Origin: Labyrinthula sp. Ha
Taxonomy: Eukaryota > Sar > Bigyra > Labyrinthulida > Labyrinthulaceae
Direction: 5' to 3'
Length of the DNA: 64,000 nt
Assembly (NCBI GenBank): GCA_015227615.1
Contig: JAALGZ010000001.1
Location: 2,852,001 to 2,916,000 of the forward strand
The first letter of the stretch is position 1, and each line of letters opens with the position of its first letter. A model generated the notes under the pieces. The model was not told the origin of the DNA, did not search any database, and saw only the letters and a program-made list of their open reading frames with translations. The position numbers were made by a program, and so were the translations under genes. Positions 50,601 through 59,700 of the stretch are shown here, piece by piece.

Positions 50601-52577
50601 GAACTTTACTATGGTCTTACCTTCTCTCTCAATGATACACTATCTCAATTTTTTGTTCACCTTAAATTCATCCTTGAATTAGCATAATTCGAATACAAGG
50701 ATTCCTACTTGGTCTGAAGAGCAAAATGGGCTACTGAGATGAAGTTCTATTTTTTTCTAATCGTCATTGACAATAACTGTATCCTACTTAGATTTTCTGA
50801 AGATTTCTTTTATTCCCAGATTTATAACTTCGGTTATGTTACAAAGGTATTTTCGACCATTGGGAATATGTTTTGCTGCAACACCATCAATAGTGATGTT
50901 TAGACAGTGGTCTTTGAATCTACTACTTGTTTTCTCTTTTTTTCCAAAGTTTAAGGTTTCTATTAATTCTTGGCTAGTGCATTCGAAACAATGCAATGAG
51001 CCGATGTTTCATCTTCTTGAACTTGTTTAGATGTTTTTCTTCTTTAGTTTTTTCTTTTTTTCTGAGGTGCGAAAAAAATGTTGGAAACATCCTTTTACAC
51101 TGTCCGTGATTCTGACTCTTACTAACTTGTATTCATAGTTTCAAGTTTTCTGTTCAGTTAATCCGGAACTAAAACTGTGTTCTTTGTTCGAAGCACAGCG
51201 TTGTTTAAATTATTCATAACTTGTACACTGATCGCACCTAATAGCGTTTTGAGATTCTTGTCTAATTAATTCTTACTTTGCTGATGGATGTTTCAATTGT
51301 TTCATTTTGTTCTGTATGGTTTTGTTGGTCATTAAAGCAAGTTTCAAACGTTAACTTAAATGATACAAAATAATATACAGTTTTGTTAGATGCCATACAT
51401 GGACACAAGAACTTTACTATATTATATTGAGCATCTGGAATCTTTCTAATGAAATGTTGCACTATCTATCTTAATGAGTTATCAGCGTACATCTTCAATA
51501 TTGCATATTCACATCTATATTCATTCAAATACTCTGGTAATGATTAACAAGAAACTTATATTTTCTTTATTGTTAACCTTTTGGGTTTCACCAATATTCT
51601 CAAAATTATATTATAAGTTTTCAATTACTGTGTTGGATCGCTTTTAATTAATTAAATAAGGTAACAGTTCCTTTGATGTAGTTGCTCTAAATATGGTAAT
51701 AGCTTCTTCAGTAGAAACGGTAAACGTTAGCTTCATTTTATTAAGCTTTTCGGTTATTCTGCACAGTTGTATTACACATTTCTTTTTAAAAAACATTACC
51801 GTAGAGTTCAAATTCCGTTTTAGCTATTTTGCTAGAATATTTAAACTTTTTTGAGTTTAGATTTGAGCTTTATCTTGGTTACAATTCAAGTTCTCCTTTA
51901 AAATTCTCTTGATTTCTTCTTTCGTGAAACAAAACTCTACTTTATTAAACCTTTTCTCCTTTGATCCTTTCTTAATTGGTACCTTAACTATGCAGCTACT
52001 CCAACATCATACGCTACGCAATGCTTCAGGCGTTTCTTTCCCAAGAAAGAACATATTGAATTCTTCCATTGAAGACAGTTGAACTTACTATTTACAAGGT
52101 TTCCATGTGTGATTGGCTTACTATTTGAGCTCTGTGTTGTAACAGTTTATTTATTTTTTGTTCTTTTCTTTCGTTTAGATTTATCATTGCGGGATCACGT
52201 TGGTAATGTTTTGAATCTCCAAACACAACTGCAAGATGTCATTATACACTTGGTCTAACAGTGAGAAATACCTAGGAAAAATAAAAACAGTTTTAATGTC
52301 TAAGCTTTTCTCTGTTTTGCACCTACTTTCACCTTTTCGAAAATTTTCTTCTCTAAATATCTTCTAAAGTTGTTTCAGTATCAATAACTAAAGATCTGCT
52401 TCTTTTCCTTTAAATCTCTGTATAATCTTTTGGTCTTTAGACTCTTAACTTACTAGAACAAACTTCATGTTATAGAAGCTATTCTTGTTCTTAGGTCTCC
52501 TCGCTCCACATAAGACTTTCAAACCGCAAATCTAAACTAACTAACCAACTTACCCACACTACATGTTTGTATTAACA
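47670..52577 (-). mobile_element. Ancient decayed Ty1/copia-type LTR retrotransposon (fossil)
   Basis: This is a fossil element on the minus strand. Its terminal repeats are recognisable over about 180 bp: 47670-47849 on the left and about 52385-52577 on the right. Their inner portions share blocks such as CATGTTTG-ATTAACA but have diverged strongly, roughly a third of positions by eye, so the insertion is old. A polypurine tract on the minus strand (47850-47862) adjoins the left repeat. Integrase-like sequence lies at about 49900-50450 and the RNase H end at about 47900-48100. That order (integrase before RNase H in reading direction) identifies Ty1/copia rather than Ty3/gypsy. It is broken throughout by many changes and cannot be active. 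The outer ends of the repeats and any target duplication are not resolved. Confidence 0.65.
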
Positions 52578-52871
52578 ATCTTATTGTGCACGTCGGTTTG
52601 ACTCAAAGTAATTTCAACAATTTTTCTGGTGCTCCTTAACAGATGACGAGTGTATTCTTCTTCTAGTTATAATATACTATATATATATTTCTAACTAAAG
52701 CAAAATTTAACCATAGTTAATACGCAACTAAAGGGACACCTAATATTATATCTTTGTGTCTGAAAATCTAAGATATCAACACCAACAATCAATTACTTCA
52801 GCACCAGATGCAAATAATAAACAATTTTCTAGATATTTCTGCCCACAACGAAACCAAAAGCTTCGTATAAT

Positions 52872-53531
52872 TCAGTGCAAAACAATGATACCAGGATTAG
52901 TTCTTCTACTACTACTTCCTGAGCTCTCACTTTCTACTCTATCCGTCACACTATTTGAAATTCCAGAACTAATTCTCTCAGCGGTAGAACCTGAAATTTG
53001 CCCAACATGAAATTGTCCTCGATTAGACGTCTCTAGTTCATTCTCCAATTGCAGTATACTCAATCTCAACCTAGAGAACAATTTCATACTTAAGATACAA
53101 CTCATTGTAAAAAAGAAAAAATTGATAATTGAAAAAAAACGCAACAGATTGCAATACTTGTATTCATACTCGCAATCAACAATATATCCGTACAATAAGA
53201 AAAACGCGTAGAAAGAGCAACAGCAACTTGCACTAATGAAACTTCTTAGCGAGACTACATAGTCCGCCTTCGTAGCAAAAACACTGCATATAGGAACTAT
53301 CAACCCAAGGGCAGCGAACATAACATATGAAAAAATATATCCAGAACGAGGCTCTGGCTGAAAGGTTACATCACCACCATCACTGCTTTGATCTTCTTCG
53401 AACGAGTCAACGTAAGCGTGATAAAAATATGGGGTGAAACCAAGATAAAGACACCTCACAACATAAAACAATGCACCTACACAAGCACAGTATATAATAA
53501 GCGTGCTTAAAGTTAATCCATGCTCTGCCAT
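52872..53531 (-). CDS. Four-pass membrane protein, unknown
   Basis: A single-exon protein of 219 aa. Four hydrophobic segments are clear: about 8-28 (LSTLIIYCACVGALFYVV), 65-85 (YIFSYVMFAALGLIVPIC), 95-118 (FISASCCCSFYAFFLLYGYI) and 127-150 (LLRFFSIINFFFFTMSCIL). An acidic loop (DSFEEDQSSDGGD) separates the first two. The last 60 residues are hydrophilic and Ser/Arg-rich. The layout resembles tetraspan proteins, but I see no tetraspanin CCG motif or claudin signature, so no family is assigned. Its ATG lies only 24 bp after the stop of the adenosyltransferase gene on the same strand. Confidence 0.6.
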   Translation of the reverse strand: MAEHGLTLSTLIIYCACVGALFYVVRCLYLGFTPYFYHAYVDSFEEDQSSDGGDVTFQPEPRSGYIFSYVMFAALGLIVPICSVFATKADYVVSLRSFISASCCCSFYAFFLLYGYIVDCEYEYKYCNLLRFFSIINFFFFTMSCILSMKLFSRLRLSILQLENELETSNRGQFHVGQISGSTAERISSGISNSVTDRVESESSGSSSRRTNPGIIVLH

Positions 53532-53555
53532 AGCCTAAAGTTCAACACACCAGAA

Positions 53556-54269
53556 TTATTGTTCTTTTTTATAAATAATTTCGTCCGTTTGATCAAGAGC
53601 CGAAATGAACCGAGCCGCGGTGAAGAGGTAATCGCTGAGTCGGTTCAAATATTTTCCCACTGACGGCTCAACCTTGTTTTCATCGATAAGTGGAACAACT
53701 TCTCTTTCGGCACGTCTCGACACTGTTCTTGCAACATGCAGAGCAGCAGAACATTCTCCACCACTTGGGAGTATAAAGTTTGTGAGTGGATGAAGTGATT
53801 CATCCATCTTATCTATCCACATTTCAAGATGATTTACATTAATCTCATCAAAATTTGCTCTTTTTAACTTTGACTGCGGACTTGTATCGATTGGAGTGGC
53901 AACAGAGGCACCAAGATCAAGCAATCTAGACATAACCACCTCTAGCTCATCTTTTAGCTTCTCTTTTTCGTTCATGTTATTCTCATTCGTTGTTATTTTT
54001 ATAGACTTCATTAGTTTAGAATGTGCCATGCCAATGTGAGCGTTGGTCTCATCAACTGCACCTAGTGCCCAGAAAACACTTGAAGATTTTGATCTCCGTT
54101 CACCTGAAAATAATTGAGATGTTCCTTTATCTCCTGTCTTTGTGTAAACCTTAGGAATTCGCTTCTTTGAGTGCAAATATCTTGAAGCAACTCTTTTCAT
54201 GATTCGACTTTCTTGACTTTGAGAATATCTTTTTAATTTTGGGCAATTAAAGAGTTGTGAAAATGGCAT
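53556..54269 (-). CDS. MMAB: Cob(I)alamin adenosyltransferase, PduO/MMAB type, mitochondrial
   Basis: A single-exon protein of 237 aa from the first ATG. Family motifs are intact: the ATP-binding YTKTGDKGTSQLFSGE, then ALGAVDETNAHIG, then the helix ILPSGGECSAALHVARTVSR with RAERE, then YLNRLSDYLFTAARF. The enzyme transfers adenosine from ATP to cob(I)alamin, giving the cofactor of methylmalonyl-CoA mutase. The N-terminus looks like a mitochondrial presequence. An internal ATG at 54200 (MKRVASRYLHSKKR) is a better presequence start and would give 214 aa. With the first ATG the coding region overlaps the divergent reductase gene by 13 bp; with the internal one, 56 bp separate the two starts. 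The gene implies B12-dependent metabolism. Confidence 0.93.
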   Translation of the reverse strand: MPFSQLFNCPKLKRYSQSQESRIMKRVASRYLHSKKRIPKVYTKTGDKGTSQLFSGERRSKSSSVFWALGAVDETNAHIGMAHSKLMKSIKITTNENNMNEKEKLKDELEVVMSRLLDLGASVATPIDTSPQSKLKRANFDEINVNHLEMWIDKMDESLHPLTNFILPSGGECSAALHVARTVSRRAEREVVPLIDENKVEPSVGKYLNRLSDYLFTAARFISALDQTDEIIYKKEQ

Positions 54270-55500
54270 TGAATGTTCTTATATGGATAACATTCTTCGA
54301 GATGTTTTGCTGCATCTTATGGGGCTGTGTTCAGGTCAAGGCACCAAAAACTACGTGGCTGATGACCTCGATACTGTCTGCACTTGTTTTGTATCAGTAC
54401 AATCAGGTTTGGGTTGTTATCCCAGAGATAAATGGGTTTGATTTTGGTCTGGGAAGAGTGTACAATGGAGCTGAGATTGTAGGTAAGGATAAGATGAATG
54501 CTGCAGTTTATACACCGCAATACGGAGCTGATTTTGATATAACCTACGATGAAGAAGTTTCTATTCCAAATCATAATGATCAACAGATTTTGGTAGAGGT
54601 AAAGGCGGCTGGCATAAAGTATCATCAAGTTTTTTATTAGAGTCTAGTACTGTTGATCACTACTTGAATTATGGAACGGTTCCCTTCCTCAGATATTTCA
54701 GAAAGTATTCTCCAGGTAAAGAATTTTCTGGGGTTGTTCTATCTGTTGGCAGTAGTCCACAGTGTTCCCACATTCGGGAAAGGAAGGAAGTCATGGGCCT
54801 TTCTTTGTCCGGCACAGTCGCTGAGTACGCTGTTGCATATTGCAAAGATGTAATTCCAAAACCCGGATCAATAGATTTTCCTTCATCAGGAAGTCTTCCT
54901 TTTCTTGGTTCAGTTGTGATTTCCAACGTTGAGAGCTTAGGAATTGATTTCGCAAAGGCGAATGCGTTGATACTGAGTAGCTCACCAACAGGAATCTTTG
55001 TTGGGCAATATATAAAATACCTACAACAGAAAGGAAGTGGATCTATTTCTTTTGTTTCTACAAGTTCGATGAAGAAGCATCTTGACAATCTAAATCCAAA
55101 AGTTGTTCTCACTAACGAAAAAGAAGTTACTGAGTGGGTTTCTGAGACTACAAATCTGATTGATACCGTTATTGCGCTTGATTTCACCACAAAATACTTT
55201 GAAGCACTGCAGCCAGTTTTAAAGAGAAATGCTGTTTGGGTTGCGGGAGAACTATCTTCAGCTTCTGCATTTACAGTAGTTAAGAGCTATTTCACTGGTA
55301 ACGAAAAGAAAGTTACTTTCTCTACTCTAGTTCCAAAGATTAGTAGAAAAAGTTTAGAGAAACTTCGAGTGGTATGGCCAGAGAGTAAAAGTGTTGAGAT
55401 AGAGGAAACTATTCAACTTAATAGTAATTTCAGTGTGTGGAAGGGATTTTCCCAACTGAAAGCAGGAAAAGATTCTGCAAAATATGTTTACACACCATAA
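54257..55500 (+). CDS. Medium-chain (zinc-free) reductase of the quinone oxidoreductase type, membrane-anchored
   Basis: Exons 54257-54618 and 54648-55500 are joined by a 29-nt intron, giving 404 aa; the join restores KAAGI|NTVDHYLNYG, the classic MDR AAGINPVD motif. Residues about 5-65 contain two hydrophobic segments (VLIWITFFEMFCCILWG, WLMTSILSALVLYQY), unusual for this soluble family. The GroES-like domain begins near MNAAVYTPQYG and includes SPGKEFSGVVLSVG. Catalytic zinc ligands are absent, as in the quinone oxidoreductase/RTN4IP1 branch. The nucleotide-binding turn is unusual: where GxGGVG is expected the sequence is SSPTGIFVGQ, so cofactor binding may be weak. ATG codons at 54257 and 54263 are both possible starts. 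It is divergent from the adenosyltransferase gene. Confidence 0.8.
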
Positions 55501-55825
55501 CTTATTCACCTGGAAGTGTAGACAACCTCATAGAGCTAGGTAAATATTCTTATTGCCTTCACATGTTGATAGTTTAAATACTTTTTCTCCTTTATTTCAA
55601 TACTTCCTTTCTCCATTTGTTGAAACTTTCACTAGTTTATCATGTAAAGTGTTCTCATTTCGTCTCATCATGTACTTTAATTTATATGCTCGGTTTGTTT
55701 TTCATTGAACTCTTCATGCGTCCAATCTTCCCGATATTTTTATCTGAATTTTTTTACGTTGAAATTGTGAAGGCTTCTACAATCCGTTTAATAGTCCAAC
55801 GCTAAAAAGTTAAACAAAATTTGAA
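55501..55825. other. Short intergenic region
   Basis: This is 325 bp of T-rich sequence between two plus-strand genes. I see no RNA gene or conserved frame. It presumably holds the 3' end of the reductase transcript (a TGTAA occurs near 55645) and the promoter of the next gene. Confidence 0.5.
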
Positions 55826-56710
55826 ATGGAACCTATAGATCCATTTGAAAAGCGGAATACACATCTGTCAACAGGGACTCATGGTGGTGGTGGGAGGTCA
55901 CGTAGAACTCATATATCGAAGCCCGCCTTTTCGACAATGCAGACTCAGAATAGTTTGTCTCTGCCGTTGCCTAATTTTGGACCAGATGATGAAGAAGAGG
56001 ATGAGCTGAACGACGAGAGACAAGAACATACAACGGAAACCGAGGAATTGGACATGAAAGAGGCCGCAGCAGCTGATGTGGATGGTGTTAGTCCTGACAC
56101 AGTTTCTTTCTCGGCACCTCGGGGATTGGATGAAACTGACACTAGGTCCCTCGCAAGCAGAAGATCTAGATTTGGAAGTGATTTGACAGGGATATTAAGC
56201 TCACATACAAGTCTACAAGATGTTGATGAAGCTACTGAAATATTAGAGAGGGATATGGCTTTGGGAATAAATAACTATACCAACAATTTTATGAACCAGC
56301 ACGGCCAAGGAAGAGAGTTGGTTTATGAAGTTCCTGCGGACAAAGCCTCTGCATTTATTCAGGCCACAGAAAATTTGAACTATGATATCACAGATGTTGA
56401 GCTACAATCATTGGATAAACCTGTTGTTCCTGTAAGACCAAAGCGGCAGAAGAAAAGGTCAAAGCAGAAGAAATCAAAGAAGGGGAAGCGGAAAAGAAAA
56501 AAGCGAAAAGGTGGTCTTCTTGATGATGACAATTTTTGCGCTATTATGTGTTTTTTGAGCTGTCTGTTTATTATACTTCTGGGTGTTTGTTTGTATCTTT
56601 TTGCGCCAGAGGTAATCGAAGATTTGCTTGGGCTAGGAAACAACTCGACCGCTTCCCCTCAAAATAATACGCTTCCTGCGACTGCTCTTCGAGCTGATTC
56701 ACAATCCTAG
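55826..56710 (+). CDS. Single-pass membrane protein with basic juxtamembrane tract, unknown
   Basis: A single-exon protein of 294 aa. The first 200 residues are hydrophilic and acidic (DDEEEDELNDERQEHTTETE), with Ser/Arg stretches (RSLASRRSRFGSDLTG). Next comes a dense Lys/Arg tract at about 203-230 (RPKRQKKRSKQKKSKKGKRK). One membrane segment follows at about 238-262 (FCAIMCFLSCLFIILLGVCL). A short tail with NNST-type glycosylation sites ends the protein. With no signal peptide, a type II or tail-anchored topology is likely. The basic tract beside the membrane could bind acidic lipids. No family recognised. A TGTAA follows the stop by 41 nt. Confidence 0.68.
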   Translation: MEPIDPFEKRNTHLSTGTHGGGGRSRRTHISKPAFSTMQTQNSLSLPLPNFGPDDEEEDELNDERQEHTTETEELDMKEAAAADVDGVSPDTVSFSAPRGLDETDTRSLASRRSRFGSDLTGILSSHTSLQDVDEATEILERDMALGINNYTNNFMNQHGQGRELVYEVPADKASAFIQATENLNYDITDVELQSLDKPVVPVRPKRQKKRSKQKKSKKGKRKRKKRKGGLLDDDNFCAIMCFLSCLFIILLGVCLYLFAPEVIEDLLGLGNNSTASPQNNTLPATALRADSQS

Positions 56711-59700
56711 GTTTTATATTTTTTTTGTGTCATTAAGGCAAGCTTATTTCTGTAACTTTGAACTTACTGAAGGTCCTTATGTATTATTGCTCTTTAGTGC
56801 ATCTTTTTTACATAAAATTAAGACGCTACCCCAAGATCCAGTTCCTTGAGAGTGCATTTTTGGGTTAAGATACTGAGGTGTCTAAGAACTATGAAGCAGT
56901 CCTTTCGCTTATAGTTGGGGCCTTAATTTATTGCAAGGTGCTGATATTATCTGAGGAACATGATTAGAAGTAATACCTGCAGATTCACCCTGGATATAGA
57001 TTAATACATCTGCTTATTGCATGAAAAGTGGCTTAAGTAGTTTAAATAGTAAAGGTCAATGTTTGGAGTAGGGGTGGCTACTAAGAGCGTAGTTGGTGTC
57101 TTAAGGCAAGTGGCCACTTACTTTCCCTTACCACTTCAGTCTTGAAACACACATCGGCCGTTTCTCTTTAAAATAATGCTCTCAGCAGTGGAACTTACTG
57201 TTTTTTCCTGTAGGGCAGGGTTAAAACTACATTGCATCCTAGATTTCCCCAATTAAGGTAGATCAGATTTCAAGTGAGTCTGCTAAATCAAGGCTATAAA
57301 GAGATCTTGACCTCGAATAATACCACTAGAAGGGTGTTAAAACACACATTAAAGCTTCTTCTACCCGCAAAAGTATAGCTTTTCTCCTGATAATGGACAT
57401 TCTCGCCATAGCAGCTTCATTGCCAGAAACCCCAATATGGAGGATATACTACTTCAAAGCCATAGGATATAAACTAGCTACGTGGGAGTCTTTGTTCCAT
57501 AGTGGAAAATCTACCGCATATACTGAGTAAGTTATACTCTTTAAGATAAAATATTTGTCCCATGTAAAAGCTGTAAGAGCGAGGTTTATGAAAAGAAAAC
57601 ATCTTCTTCAAATTACTGAGATAAGGGCAGAACTACGAGTTAAAGAACCATGGATTTAATGCCAAGCAAGTAGTTAATGAATATCGCATATCCTAACCTC
57701 TATTACTTGTACTCCAAGCTCTTACTCTCAGAGACTTTAAACCATTCGACTTTCTTGTTGTATGAACACCTTCGATAACACCACATTATTATGGCGCTGT
57801 ATATCTTAGATAAGAAACGCACAAAAAAAATACTGAAATTAAGAAAAGGAACTTGGAATCTAAATATTGATCTACTAGGCCGTAATATCTATCTTCAGAT
57901 AAGATAATATAGCTACTCATATAAGCAATGGTACTTTCCACTTCGGTGCAGATATTCTTAGATTATGTACCTTTGAACTTCTTTGCCCTTGTAAGACCAA
58001 ATGTGAATAGTCTAGCAGTAAGTTAGAGACACAAATCAAGATTTTTTATATCTCAGCATGCTAGAAAATAAATTATATAAGGGCCGAGCTGAGACATTGC
58101 TTATAATCTTATTATTGGCATTGCCATTGAATTTTCGGTAAGGACGTAAGAGTACAGGTATTTGCTTCTACTACACTTGAGGTTATTAATATCTTATACC
58201 AGAAAGAACGAAGATTCTTGTTAGTTATAGTAGATTTGTGTAACTGCTCTAAATAGAGTTTAACTAAGATGGAGAAGAATTGCGCAATAGAATACGTTGG
58301 AATTTTCAATAGACAAAGGACATGTAAAAAAATAAGTTAAATTGGAGAACAAGTGACTTGAGCATTGCGATCTTACATAAAAGGAAAAGGTTATAATATT
58401 ATGAATTTACAAGAGTTGCATGATTCAAAAGCTTAGGTGCTTAGCTCAACCACCTCCTCCGCTCTTGCTATTGTGGGAATTGCGGTTAGTACTCATAGAC
58501 GTACACTGTTAACGTTGAATTAATTCTCTCATAAGCAGAGAAAAACGGAATAGCATAATATTTGTCTCAACCTTAGGGATATGAGCCTTTGCACCTAATC
58601 GGATCAGTTTTACCAGCTGAGTGCCTCCTTGTTGGGAAGAAAGATAAATGTATGTTTTTTTGTGTACAGGGTCTCTTCCTTCGTTATTGATCCAATAGAA
58701 CATACTTTGACCTTGTAACCCCTGAAATTACAGAAGGGGTGAGAGGTTATACCCCATCAAACTTGGCTTTGCTGCTGCTCTTGCGATATAGACATACGAC
58801 GATTTATTTCCATGTATCAATAAAATTGAGATGCTTGTCAATTTACTCAATGGTACAATAGGTTGTACCCCTACCCAGATAACTTGTTGGGACTTAATAT
58901 AACCCCTGTTGAAATGCACATGCGAATCTTTAAGAACTTTCTATTACCTGCTACTTTCTTACTAACCTTTTATAATGAGTTATTTAAATATGTTTCGTAA
59001 CTTAGAAACAAAATTAATTTCCTTTCTTTATTTTTGAATGATGAAGCTTGATTTACCTATTAAGCTTACCTTCTGGCAATCTCAGCTACATAAACAGTGA
59101 AAACAAGTCAATTATATGTATTTCGTATATCTTCTGTTCCTTTATTCACTCTGTGAAATATTTAACACCTCTTGAACTCCTTTTCGACACTTACTCAGGA
59201 GTATATATTTTATATGAAACTATCTAGTTTAAAGAGTTTGAGTGATCTTATTCCCGAAAGTGTACAAGAGTCAATCACTATAGTGATATCCTTCTTGAAT
59301 TATAAGTTGTGTTGCAGTTATTATTGGTTAGCTATTCCCAGTGTCAACGATTAAGTATATTGGCTAAAAACAGTAACGCTGTTCATGTCTTTAGACTCAG
59401 TATTATTTCAAAATTACCTTTGAAAACTCCATTAGAACACCTGCAGCGCAGTCGAGAAGGACCCTGTCACTCTCAAACTATAATTTCACCTGGAGTTTTT
59501 TTCCTCAGAACTGATTCTTCAAGTATAATATTATCTAGTTTATATATTTCTTTCGCTAACAACATGGTTTATCATTGCGCTAAGATTCATTCCCGTGCAA
59601 AAATAGCTACAGGCTTAAGTAAAGTATGGTTAATTTTTTCCTTACATTCTGATAAGAAACTACAGCATAGGAAAATATTTAACTATATGATGTGAAGCGC

